A stretch of 64,000 nt of DNA from Chitinophaga japonensis (GTDB lineage: Bacteria; Bacteroidota; Bacteroidia; Chitinophagales; Chitinophagaceae): the NCBI RefSeq assembly GCF_007830125.1, contig NZ_VLLG01000004.1, positions 124,001 to 188,000 of the forward strand, read 5' to 3'. Shown in pieces: positions 41,396 through 49,195 of this stretch. The notes under the pieces are model-generated. The model saw only the letters and a program-made list of their open reading frames with translations. It ran no database searches and was not told where the DNA came from. A program made the translations under genes and the position numbers. How positions within the stretch are numbered: position 1 is the stretch's first letter; each line of letters starts with the position of its first letter.

Positions 41396-41501
41396 TATTC
41401 ACACAAACACTACAGGTGTACCCGTGACCGTCCGGTGTTCTTCTGTCCTTAGGAAATCTTTCTAGTTTTTTTTCTTTTAAACACTTATTACACTTTTTCA
41501 T
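41334..41501 (-). CDS. Tiny zinc-ribbon protein (55 aa)
   Basis: 55 residues: KKCNKCLKEKKLERFPKDRR, TPDGHGYTCSVCVNNAAKER, then a basic helix. The two CxxC pairs match small zinc ribbons that resemble the N-terminus of endonuclease VII-type or HNH phage proteins. It may bind DNA. The start ATG at 41501 lies 14 bp from tandem TTGTACCGGG repeats. Confidence 0.65.
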   Translation of the reverse strand: MKKCNKCLKEKKLERFPKDRRTPDGHGYTCSVCVNNAAKERARERAKERNMWGPI

Positions 41502-41514
41502 CTCTCATTTGTTT

Positions 41515-41587
41515 TTGTACCGGGTTGTACCGGGTTGTACCGGGTTTGTATACCGGGTTCTTTTCAATACTGTATTGCGTTGTACCG
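41515..41587 (+). repeat. Tandem 10-bp iteron-like repeats
   Basis: TTGTACCGGG occurs three times head to tail (41515-41524, 41525-41534, 41535-41544), followed by degenerate TTGTATACCGGG (41546-41557) and TTGTACCG (41580-41587). The array lies in the 193-bp noncoding gap between the primase-helicase gene and the zinc-ribbon gene. It is a candidate replication origin or a regulator-binding array. Confidence 0.65.
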
Positions 41588-41694
41588 TATATACCAGGTT
41601 TTTACATTGAAATTGTACCCCCCCATAGTAAAATGAAAAAAAATTAGAGGGGGTGGTTAATAGAAAAGCCGAAAAAAGCGGTATTCCGGTATGG

Positions 41695-44202
41695 TCAAAC
41701 CAGTCGGTATTCCACTTTCCCATTATTTTGGCTGTTTTTTCTAACTTCCAAGCTTTTCCCGAAGTTGTCAGATGCGATTGCCAATGCCTTTTTGAATCGT
41801 TTTTGGCTGTAATCCCGGCGCTCCATATCATTAACTCCCAGGAAGTCAGTATAAAGAGTGCCCCCTTCTTTCCATTCAGCACACCCATTGGCGGCATAAT
41901 CTTGGAACCAGGAGAGAAATTCCTCGCCGAACTGTACCTTTATTTTCTTCTGCCGGTACTGGTCACCTTGCTGTTGTTCATTCACTCCGTTATACAAGTA
42001 GTAACGAACGCACCAGAACATGAAGTTGTAGAACCGGTTCCATTCGTCTTGATCCCAATCGTCGAATAACAGGTGTCCGTACTCGTCCAAGGGGGTATGC
42101 TGCGTCGAAAAATGGGGAGCAAATTCTACCACCTTGATTCGCCGGCGGGCGTGTTGCGCACTGTCATCAACCGTATAGTTGGTGGTCGCTGCCATCTTCG
42201 GGCTATCATCGTAACGAATATATAGTTCATCTTTGTTCTTCTTCTCTACCGTGATCCCTTCTGTGATCATACTGTAAAGCTTTTCTATATCAAATCCTTT
42301 CTGCAGGTCCTGAAAGATGATAAGCTTGGTGGAGAGCTTGATGCGTTGCATGGCAAAGCTCTTGTCGGCTTTGAATGTCTTACCATCAATAGTTTCTACT
42401 GATAGCATATAGTTGAATGCCTTGGTAAAGATACCTTTGCCCGTACCTCCACCTTTGCTGTCATCGTCCGTTTCTTCCCCAAAAATTGGCATATAGGGCC
42501 TTGCCGGGTGTTTGAACTTGTGCAGCATATACCCAATAATGGAGCACATGTATAATATCCGGTCTTTATTACCCGCGCATATTTTGCCGACAAAATCACT
42601 GAACTCGCATTCGTAGTCATCCGACAGGTCTACATCCACACGGAAGTCGATAATATCCTCTTTCCAGATAACCTTTCTGATCTCTCCATAACTCCGTAAC
42701 CTGATAGTATCAGCTTTGATCTCCACCAATCCGTTTTTAAAGGGAAAATAGGCCGTGTCTTTTGTGTCACGAAGAAAGTCAATCTCCACCGGGTGGAGGA
42801 ACTCAAATAGACCATCTGAAAAAATGTTATTATTTCTATATATGATCTCCAACAGCTGTTCCTTGGTAAATTCTGTTCCCTCCAGGTCATAGTTCATGAT
42901 ATAGTCCTGGGTGAACTTCTTCACCTTTTCACTGCTTACTTCTTCCAGCCTGTTGTTGTCGTTATGGACGAGTTTGAATATTGGACCGCATCGGTCATAG
43001 AAGTATAGGCCAAATCCGTTCTCCTCCAGGAACCGGGCGAACCGGGTATAGACAATGCCCAGCTTTTCTTTTTCACTATCCCAGCTCCAGAATTCCATAT
43101 CCTGATGTAGTTCTTCCTGTTCATGTTGCTCGATAACCGACTTAGCATCGTCCGCGCTCATATCAAAATCACCTGCAAGTTTGCTAACTAGTTTTTCACC
43201 CGATACCCCTTCATCTTTTTTTTTACGCAGGTACTTTTTTATTTCCCGGCCGATACGCTTATATGGTTCTCCAAAACCATCCGCGAGTAATCGCCGTGCT
43301 GCTTCCTTATAGTCCCCTCCACATTCCAACATGGCATATACAGCGGCCGGCCGGTAACCCTTCATGGACTCAAACTCGCTGGACGTGGTAAAGACCATAA
43401 AGAGTCCCATATCCCGGTTATAATCTCCACTACTTTTACTTGTGGTATTACCTGGGCGCAGAAATATTGTTTTTGGCCCCTTTTCGCCCACTATACGCCA
43501 CCCATGACGTTCCAATAGGCCAATGATATCACCACGCTCATTAAAGTCCTGGAATGGGCTTTTATTGAACGTTTTTTGTTCTACATAGTGCCGGTGATGG
43601 CTTACCTCTTCAACGACCTGGTTAAAAGAGCGGGCGCATTCCATGAGTATCTCCCGCTGCCGTTCAGTGATGGTCGGAATATTATAAGGTTTATTCTGTA
43701 TATAAGTGTATCCATCTGTAGGAGCAGCAATTACATATCCGCCCTCCCCCCGTGTTTCAATCAGCACAAGATATTTTTCATGCGGATTGGCCTTTTTCTC
43801 TTCTTCGGTTGCATGCCGCTGGGCCAATTTTTTGTTACCGGTAATGGTTGGGCATCTATACATCAGATGATATCCGCCGGATTTCGTTTTTACGATTACC
43901 AGGGATTCAGCTAGTTTTTGATCATTATCAATTATGACCTGCATGAAATCTTCAAACAGTGAGCCCGTAACATCGTATTTGCTGTCTACATCAATAACTT
44001 CCAGGTTGCCACTTACGGCGCCACAAACGATAGCCATTCCTTTCGTCTTATGGCTACACAGCATGTGAGATAGTTCTTCTTCAGGTGCTATGCGTTGTTG
44101 ATACGGCTTCCATGGTTGTACACTCCGCTTGTTGGCATCAGTGGCAATAACGCTAATACCCAGTTTAATATATTCCTTGGCTGATTTTAGTAGCTTGCTC
44201 AT
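41695..44202 (-). CDS. Primase-polymerase / superfamily 3 helicase
   Basis: 835 residues. The N-terminal 170 carry a primase-polymerase-like fold: LGISVIATDANKRSVQPW, KGMAIVCGAVSGNLEVIDVD (active-site acidic pair near 68-70) and GGYHLMYRCP (near 108). A middle linker is followed from about residue 480 by a D5/SF3-type helicase with Walker A GGGTGKG (about 584-590) and the KAD-to-DLQKGFD region. It would prime and unwind DNA at the origin, perhaps the repeats at 41.5 kb. It is the main replication gene of the prophage. Confidence 0.85.
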   Translation of the reverse strand: MSKLLKSAKEYIKLGISVIATDANKRSVQPWKPYQQRIAPEEELSHMLCSHKTKGMAIVCGAVSGNLEVIDVDSKYDVTGSLFEDFMQVIIDNDQKLAESLVIVKTKSGGYHLMYRCPTITGNKKLAQRHATEEEKKANPHEKYLVLIETRGEGGYVIAAPTDGYTYIQNKPYNIPTITERQREILMECARSFNQVVEEVSHHRHYVEQKTFNKSPFQDFNERGDIIGLLERHGWRIVGEKGPKTIFLRPGNTTSKSSGDYNRDMGLFMVFTTSSEFESMKGYRPAAVYAMLECGGDYKEAARRLLADGFGEPYKRIGREIKKYLRKKKDEGVSGEKLVSKLAGDFDMSADDAKSVIEQHEQEELHQDMEFWSWDSEKEKLGIVYTRFARFLEENGFGLYFYDRCGPIFKLVHNDNNRLEEVSSEKVKKFTQDYIMNYDLEGTEFTKEQLLEIIYRNNNIFSDGLFEFLHPVEIDFLRDTKDTAYFPFKNGLVEIKADTIRLRSYGEIRKVIWKEDIIDFRVDVDLSDDYECEFSDFVGKICAGNKDRILYMCSIIGYMLHKFKHPARPYMPIFGEETDDDSKGGGTGKGIFTKAFNYMLSVETIDGKTFKADKSFAMQRIKLSTKLIIFQDLQKGFDIEKLYSMITEGITVEKKNKDELYIRYDDSPKMAATTNYTVDDSAQHARRRIKVVEFAPHFSTQHTPLDEYGHLLFDDWDQDEWNRFYNFMFWCVRYYLYNGVNEQQQGDQYRQKKIKVQFGEEFLSWFQDYAANGCAEWKEGGTLYTDFLGVNDMERRDYSQKRFKKALAIASDNFGKSLEVRKNSQNNGKVEYRLV

Positions 44203-44420
44203 AGATCGTTAAATTCCTTTTCCTTTTCTCGAATTATCTTATTAAGCTCCCGTTTAACAACTTCAGCGGCCTTTTTATTCAACATCTGCCGTACTGTTGC
44301 CGGTAACTTGTCCAGCGCCTTTAGATCAGTGTTGTCGCCATCAAGCCCGGAGGCAACGGTTTCTAGCTCCGTTATGTCCTTTCTAATTGCTTGTGCCTTG
44401 TAAAACTTTTCTATTTGCAT
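44199..44420 (-). CDS. Small charged protein next to primase
   Basis: 73 residues: FYKAQAIRKDITELETVASG, then VRQMLNKKAAEVVKRELNKI ending in KEKEFNDL. It is helical and strongly charged, with 4-bp overlap to the primase and 10-bp overlap to the VRR-NUC gene. It may be a loader or cofactor of the helicase, but no motif supports this. Confidence 0.55.
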   Translation of the reverse strand: MQIEKFYKAQAIRKDITELETVASGLDGDNTDLKALDKLPATVRQMLNKKAAEVVKRELNKIIREKEKEFNDL

Positions 44421-44683
44421 GCTATGTATTTTTTCACATCCTCCAAGCTGTCAACCACGTAGGCCTCCATCCCTATTTTTCGCAGGTAATCAATCCTTAC
44501 TTCCTGCAGAGCCTCGCCTTTTTGTACCCCTGTCTTTTTGCATTCGAACCAGACTGTACGTCCCTCCTTGTAGGCATATACATCCGGGTAGCCGTTGTCA
44601 CTTAGCTGGATTATCTTCAGAACAAACCAACCGTTCTTTTTCAGCCATGATATTATCTTTGTCTGAACTTTTGATTCCCGCAT
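44411..44683 (-). CDS. VRR-NUC family nuclease
   Basis: 90 residues from ATG 44683. The PD-(D/E)XK core reads ESKVQTKIISWLKKNGWFVL, NGYPDVYAYKEGRTVWFECKK (catalytic PD...ECK) and ALQEVRIDYLRKIGMEAYVV. This is the complete short VRR-NUC domain, a Holliday-junction or flap-cutting type. An ATG 25 codons earlier is possible but would overlap more of the helicase. As it stands the overlap with the helicase gene is 86 bp in a different frame. Confidence 0.85.
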   Translation of the reverse strand: MRESKVQTKIISWLKKNGWFVLKIIQLSDNGYPDVYAYKEGRTVWFECKKTGVQKGEALQEVRIDYLRKIGMEAYVVDSLEDVKKYIACK

Positions 44684-45908
44684 AGCCAAAGTCTTTTTTG
44701 AAATATGATAGGGTGTAATCCTTTTTCTGCTGTACCACCTGGTAAATTTTTTCTTCAATACCGCCCTCTGAAAATAGCCAGTATACAGGCGCCTCCTTTA
44801 CCCTGTCTTTGGTTTGCAGCCTGGCCCGTGACTGCCAATAGGAAAGGGCGCTAAAATCGATATTAAACATCACCAGGGCATCTGCTGTCGAGAGATTCAC
44901 TCCTTCCCGGCCCGATACGATCTGAGAAATAAAGGTCAGATCACCCCTGCGGTTGAATTCTTCCGGGTCTTCAGTCCACCTGCTGGCAAATGCCACCTTT
45001 AGCATGGTACCCTCTGCATTGAACTTGTAGAAAATGGCGATCTTTTGTCCTGCAAAGCGTTCTTTTATTACCCTGGCTTTAGTATCATCAAAACAGATTG
45101 CTGTCTTATCTTCGCAGATAACCGTACCGCTGTAAATTTGGTGGCATTTCTGCTGCACCTTAACGGCGGTATCCGCAATCACCTGTTCTCCATTTTTTCC
45201 AATATATACCTTGTTCTTTATGATCTTGTTTGCCAGCCAGTAAGTACTAGGTTGCATTTTTACAATGATCACCTCTTCCTGAACAAGTTGTTCAAAGCCG
45301 GCATCCTGTTGAGAAAAGCTGATAAATAAATGGGCCGTTTCGCTTTTGATCCGGGCTTCGTCTGCATTGCTGTAGTCTTTAAATTCCCGGTTATACATGT
45401 ATTTGGTCTGTGGCATCACATAACCACCTTTTACCCAAGAATAGAAAGATTTGTACTCCACCCACGGAGAGTGCGAACTGATGGATAACTGATGATATAG
45501 CTGGCTATATGATTCAGGCGTGGGAGTGCCGGAAAGGAAAATAACCGGCTTTCCTTCGCAGATATCCTTTAGCTGTTTAGTTCGTTCCGGCATTGTTGGG
45601 AAGCCACCACAGGTGTGCGCCTCGTCAATAATAATGAGGTCATATTGTTTGCGGATGTGGTGTAGAGATTCAAAGTTGATAATGTCAATCATGAATGATG
45701 GCGCTAACTTATCATAATCACTTACCACGCTGCTTATTGCCTTCTTTTTAGTGACAAAGAGCACATTTTTAACCTGCATAAGATATGCTGCGTGCATGGA
45801 AGTGAGAGACTTCCCAGTCCGCACCTCCATGCTCAAGTAAACCAGGCCATATTTATTTAATATGCCCCGCGCTTGCTCCGCTATTTTTAATTGATAGTCT
45901 CTCAGCAT
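44598..45908 (-). CDS. SNF2/DEAD-like helicase
   Basis: 436 residues. Walker A is EVRTGKSLTS (residues 28-37), motif II is IIIDEAHTCGG (95-98 DEAH), motif III is LSGTPTPES. The C-terminal domain has KIAIFYKFNAEG, TFISQIVSGREGVNLSTAD and YWQSRARLQTKDRV (motif VI). The 'MEVRTGKS' and 'IDEAH' forms are typical of compact phage SNF2-type helicases working in recombination or replication. Its C-terminal 28 codons overlap the VRR-NUC gene. Confidence 0.9.
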   Translation of the reverse strand: MLRDYQLKIAEQARGILNKYGLVYLSMEVRTGKSLTSMHAAYLMQVKNVLFVTKKKAISSVVSDYDKLAPSFMIDIINFESLHHIRKQYDLIIIDEAHTCGGFPTMPERTKQLKDICEGKPVIFLSGTPTPESYSQLYHQLSISSHSPWVEYKSFYSWVKGGYVMPQTKYMYNREFKDYSNADEARIKSETAHLFISFSQQDAGFEQLVQEEVIIVKMQPSTYWLANKIIKNKVYIGKNGEQVIADTAVKVQQKCHQIYSGTVICEDKTAICFDDTKARVIKERFAGQKIAIFYKFNAEGTMLKVAFASRWTEDPEEFNRRGDLTFISQIVSGREGVNLSTADALVMFNIDFSALSYWQSRARLQTKDRVKEAPVYWLFSEGGIEEKIYQVVQQKKDYTLSYFKKDFGYAGIKSSDKDNIMAEKERLVCSEDNPAK

Positions 45909-45910
45909 TG

Positions 45911-46333
45911 TCAGAATGGTTTTTCTTCTTCATCTTCAGCTGGCACTTCTTCTATTTTGCTTTCCTTTTCATCATATTGGTTCCAAAGATTCCAGTCCTG
46001 ATCAGTCATCTTTTCTTCGATCTGTGCGCCAGTATCTTTTCGTGTGAGTGTTTTCATGCCCTGTTTCGGCCTGTGATAAACTACATCGCATGTAACTTCT
46101 CTGATCTCGTACCCGTTTGCTACTTTGTCGGATAAACTACCAATGCTGGTTTTAATTGAGGACAGGCGAGAAGAATATTGGCTTGTGGCTGCTTTCTTCT
46201 CATTTTCTACATTCACAAACTCTTGATTTTTTGCAGCCAATTCCAGAGACATATCATGAACTTCGACTGCGGAAAAGTCGTAACGCAAGTAGCGCTTTTC
46301 TACTTTTGGCAAGATTGATTCAACTGATTTCAT
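45911..46333 (-). CDS. Hypothetical phage replication-region protein
   Basis: 140 residues from ATG 46333 (MKSVESILPKVEK), 4 bp after the nuclease gene stop; an upstream ATG at 46381 would overlap that gene. A helical region is followed by strands YEIREVTCDVVYHRPKQGMKT and an acidic tail EEVPAEDEEEKPF. The acidic end resembles SSB or recombination-mediator tails, but the family is unknown. Confidence 0.6.
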   Translation of the reverse strand: MKSVESILPKVEKRYLRYDFSAVEVHDMSLELAAKNQEFVNVENEKKAATSQYSSRLSSIKTSIGSLSDKVANGYEIREVTCDVVYHRPKQGMKTLTRKDTGAQIEEKMTDQDWNLWNQYDEKESKIEEVPAEDEEEKPF

Positions 46334-46337
46334 TATG

Positions 46338-47075
46338 TTATAGTTTAAGTGTGTCAGGGAGAGAGATAATACGGGCCTCATATTCAGGGTTAAGGCGGTC
46401 CCACAGCCGCTTTATATCGCAGAAATAATCCCACAGATTTTCTGCGCTCATTTCCGGCTCACAGACCTTCCATTTTTTACCCTGCATTGATTTCCCTTTC
46501 TTATCTGCTCCGCGCGTGGTAGCATCTGTGTGTAGGACACCGATACGGTCAACTGGTCGTTCAGGATGGTCACTATCCCACATTTTTTTGTAGGCCCCCA
46601 ACTGGACGTAGTGGGTTTCATATACACCCGATCCGGTTTTTACATCAATCAGCCAAAGTTCATCGTTAATATAGCAGAGCATATCCAGTGTGCCGGCAAT
46701 GCCCAGCTCGGGGTTTATCTGCTGAAGTTCCGTATGAATAAAGCGCGGGTTATGACTATGGCAAAATTCAGCAAACCGGCATATGTGCTCCCACTCATCA
46801 AACCTGAAAGTATTGGCCTTAAGCTCCTTGCCAATAATGAGGTCGCTTATTGCGTTATGAATGATTTTCCCTTTATTGGCAGCTTCTTGGGCTACTCGAT
46901 CGGCATACAATCCTAGTTGCTTCCACCAGGAAACAAGCTGTGCCGGCTTAGGACAGCCATCTGATATAATAGTGGTAACGGATGGATAGAACTTTTTGCC
47001 GTCAAGCGTATAAAACCGGCTGTCCATAAGCATGACCTGCCGTATATCTTCTCTGTGTATTACTGTATTTGCCAT
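46338..47075 (-). CDS. PD-(D/E)XK exonuclease-like protein
   Basis: 245 residues from ATG 47075 (an upstream ATG at 47099 is possible). The catalytic core has KGKIIHNAISDLIIGKEL, then GIAGTLDMLCYINDELWLI and DVKTGSGVYETHYVQLGAY, the Asp and Asp-x-Lys pair of RecB/Cas4-type nucleases. It sits between an SSB-like gene and the helicase, so a 5'-3' exonuclease role in phage recombination is likely. Confidence 0.82.
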   Translation of the reverse strand: MANTVIHREDIRQVMLMDSRFYTLDGKKFYPSVTTIISDGCPKPAQLVSWWKQLGLYADRVAQEAANKGKIIHNAISDLIIGKELKANTFRFDEWEHICRFAEFCHSHNPRFIHTELQQINPELGIAGTLDMLCYINDELWLIDVKTGSGVYETHYVQLGAYKKMWDSDHPERPVDRIGVLHTDATTRGADKKGKSMQGKKWKVCEPEMSAENLWDYFCDIKRLWDRLNPEYEARIISLPDTLKL

Positions 47076-47113
47076 GGATTTAAATTTGGGGCAGGCCACG
47101 CGTGCCCCAGTGA

Positions 47114-47725
47114 TTAAAATGGAAGATCTTCGCCATCATCTGATCCGTCAGCACCTTCGGCGTCTTCTGCGCCCACGGTTACGGATGTTTCCATTTTTGG
47201 GAATACTTGTTCGGTCAAGTACTTTTCAATGAATTCCAGCCTTTTGGTATCATCCCATATTTCTTTCCCTTTTACCTTCAGTTTCTCCATGTCCGGCATA
47301 CCGTGCGGGTTATCTCTAGTGAAGTACCATTCTATGGACTTATCGCCTCCCTGCTTCAGGTATAATGCCGCTTTCACTTTACCTTCTACCTCTTTTCTCC
47401 ATGGAGTAAGTTTTACAGCTTTTGATAAGTCTATGTTCGGCAGAGCGAAAAAGAAGGAATAGAAATACCGGGTGCTGAACTTCAACTGCAAAACATATTC
47501 GTCATCTACTACTACGTTCAGGTACTTGCCGTATTCCTGATGTTCGTGGATATACATATTGGTTATCTTACCCTCCAAATGATCATACTCCATTTGGTGA
47601 ACGGTCCTCCCGTTCTCTAATGTGCGTGTTACGCATCCTGGCGTAGATTCTTTCAGTGATTGAGCAATCTTCCCGCTGCCATTAATAGACAAGAATGTTT
47701 TGCGCTCATTTTTTGTTAATCCCAT
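47114..47725 (-). CDS. SSB-like / recombination protein with acidic tail
   Basis: 203 residues. Strand-rich body with MYIHEHQEYGKYLNVVVDDE and FSTRYFYSFFFALPNID, then helices. The tail ends DAEGADGSDDGEDLPF, matching the acidic-DLPF type C-terminus of SSB proteins that recruits other replication proteins. It lacks the classic OB motif, so it may be a phage-type ssDNA-binding protein. It is the first of the recombination genes. Confidence 0.72.
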   Translation of the reverse strand: MGLTKNERKTFLSINGSGKIAQSLKESTPGCVTRTLENGRTVHQMEYDHLEGKITNMYIHEHQEYGKYLNVVVDDEYVLQLKFSTRYFYSFFFALPNIDLSKAVKLTPWRKEVEGKVKAALYLKQGGDKSIEWYFTRDNPHGMPDMEKLKVKGKEIWDDTKRLEFIEKYLTEQVFPKMETSVTVGAEDAEGADGSDDGEDLPF

Positions 47726-47751
47726 TGTTGTTTGTATTTAATTATGAACAA

Positions 47752-48099
47752 TTATTTTTTAAGCCATGATTGATAATGTTCTTCTATCTCAGGGCCCAAC
47801 ATGCGCTTTTCACAAAATGTTTCTATTTCCACCTGTTTATCTAACCACCCCAGATTATTCCACCATTCGTAAAATGAATGTCTAGGTATATCATTGGTTT
47901 CCCTGCAGTGTGCTTCAAATTCCGGCCCATAGAATTGCTTGGAATAACAGTAATCATCGTGTTGTCCCTCCAGGTATAGATCAAACTCAAACCATGTCAT
48001 ATCATGATACCGCCAATCTGCGCATCGGATGGCGCCTTCCTTTACTACTGACGGTAGTTTAAAATGATCTGCAAGAGATTTGAATATTTCAGTAATCAT
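47752..48099 (-). CDS. Hypothetical acidic protein (115 aa)
   Basis: No recognised family. Rich in Trp, Tyr and acidic residues (RYHDMTWFEFDLYLEGQHDDY, EWWNNLGWLDKQVEI) with helical segments. Encoded in the early leftward series between the SSB-like gene and the 155-residue gene. Nothing in it suggests an enzyme. Confidence 0.55.
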   Translation of the reverse strand: MITEIFKSLADHFKLPSVVKEGAIRCADWRYHDMTWFEFDLYLEGQHDDYCYSKQFYGPEFEAHCRETNDIPRHSFYEWWNNLGWLDKQVEIETFCEKRMLGPEIEEHYQSWLKK

Positions 48100-48140
48100 G
48101 GTATTTGTTTTTACCTGCCTGCGGTTCTCCGCGGGCTTTT

Positions 48141-48608
48141 TTATTGGGCAGCGATTTCGCGCAGGATACCCAATGCTTCGTCGTTTGATAGGTAGAAGTT
48201 TTTGGCATAGTGGGGCATAGTGGCACAGCCAGCAACCCGGGTGCCATGCTCTTTCTCAATTTCTTTCGCTATAGGAGAGATAAGGCAACCCCACCCGGCC
48301 CAGCAATGGGTTGTTCCGCAGTGCCAATGACCCATGTCAAAATCAGAAGGCCGAGCAAGAACAGCTTTTGCCACATCTTTTACGAGGGCGCCTTCATCCA
48401 CCATTTTCGCGCCCAGTCGCTCCCGCAGCATCTCGGCGGCTTCATCCACCAGATCGGTCTTCTCTATTATTTCGCATAGGTCCTCGTTGCTGGGCTCCTG
48501 GCCCTTCAGCTGCTCCCCGGCACGGTTGCGCAGGTCTGCATCAGAGCAGAACCGCAGGATGTACCGCAGGTCATAGTTTGATCTACCGATTAATGATTCA
48601 TTAGACAT
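48141..48608 (-). CDS. Hypothetical early protein (155 aa)
   Basis: 155 residues. The first half is helical (DLRYILRFCSDADLRNRAGEQ and VDEAAEMLRERLG). The second half has a Cys/His/Trp cluster, DMGHWHCGTTHCWAGWGCLI, and ends YLSNDEALGILREIA. This resembles a small phage family seen in early regions of unknown function. The HWHCGTTHCWAGW stretch may bind metal or a host protein. Confidence 0.6.
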   Translation of the reverse strand: MSNESLIGRSNYDLRYILRFCSDADLRNRAGEQLKGQEPSNEDLCEIIEKTDLVDEAAEMLRERLGAKMVDEGALVKDVAKAVLARPSDFDMGHWHCGTTHCWAGWGCLISPIAKEIEKEHGTRVAGCATMPHYAKNFYLSNDEALGILREIAAQ

Positions 48609-48629
48609 ATTAATGTGTTTTGATGTTAA

Positions 48630-48746
48630 TTATGTGGTGATTAAATAATTCGCTACGATCCATAACCCATAGGCCAGTCCAGCAAGCACAATTGTTCTAA
48701 TCAAGAAGCCTATGCCGTTATGTGTTTTATGTTGATATTTTTTCAT
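48630..48746 (-). CDS. Tiny membrane protein (38 aa)
   Basis: 38 residues: basic start MKKYQHKTHNG, then one hydrophobic helix (FLIRTIVLAGLAYGLWIV) and a short polar end. A single-pass miniprotein in the phage early region. It lies between the 155-aa and 56-aa genes and reads the same way. Confidence 0.55.
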   Translation of the reverse strand: MKKYQHKTHNGIGFLIRTIVLAGLAYGLWIVANYLITT

Positions 48747-48760
48747 ACTGTGTAAAATAA

Positions 48761-48794
48761 CCGGGCCTGTACACCAGGTAAACGACAGGCCCGG
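48761..48794 (-). terminator. Strong hairpin between two small genes
   Basis: CCGGGCCTGT (48761-48770) pairs perfectly over 10 bp with ACAGGCCCGG (48785-48794). Read leftward it is followed by TTATTTTA. It may attenuate the early transcript after the 56-aa gene. Confidence 0.55.
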
Positions 48795-48817
48795 TCCTGT
48801 CTGTCCGTTGAGATTGA

Positions 48818-48988
48818 TTAATCTGCCTGTTCTGCTTCTCCCGTCAGGGCGGCGCCATCTGCAGGCGCTTCAGTGTTTTCCGCTGGTATACCAATTACCT
48901 CCCCCTCTTCAACGCCCTGTTCGGCCAGCTCGGGATTGTTCTTCAGGTCCTCAGCAGTCACTTTGTGATCGATCATTTTTTCGTCCAT
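48818..48988 (-). CDS. Small acidic protein (56 aa)
   Basis: 56 residues: DEKMIDHKVTAEDLKNNPEL, then EQGVEEGEVIGIPAENTEAP and an Ala/Glu tail. Strongly acidic, low in aromatics, probably partly disordered. ATG 48988 lies just beyond the RNA-rich region. The function is unknown. Confidence 0.6.
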   Translation of the reverse strand: MDEKMIDHKVTAEDLKNNPELAEQGVEEGEVIGIPAENTEAPADGAALTGEAEQAD

Positions 48989-49119
48989 GTTCTGAATAAT
49001 TGTTAGTTAATGATCACCTCTGCATCACGGGGAGAGGCGTTACCCGCTGTCAAAATTCTATCCTTATTCTTCCGGTTTCTTTCCGGCAATAGCCCCCATT
49101 GTGATGCCCAGGGCAGGCG

Positions 49120-49195
49120 TGGTGGAAGCTGGGGATTTGAACCCCGTAAGCCCATTGAGGAAAAAATTTAGAAAAAACCTCAATTGCTGCTCCCA
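49120..49195 (-). other. tRNA-like element ending in CCA
   Basis: The stretch TGGGAGC (49195-49189) pairs with GCTTCCA (49129-49123) over 7 bp, with one G-U only on the minus strand. The T arm GGGG-TTCAAAT-CCCC (49145-49131) has the canonical loop. The encoded CCA follows at 49122-49120. There is no D arm; instead one stem ATTGAGG/CCTCAAT carries a 17-base U-rich loop with CUAAA in its centre. It may be processed like a tRNA. Confidence 0.6.

Noticed and set aside
41505..41897. 130-codon reverse frame across the primase 3' end and repeats
   Set aside because: It is in another frame of the primase gene and reads through the tandem repeats as a peptide repeat; no protein character.
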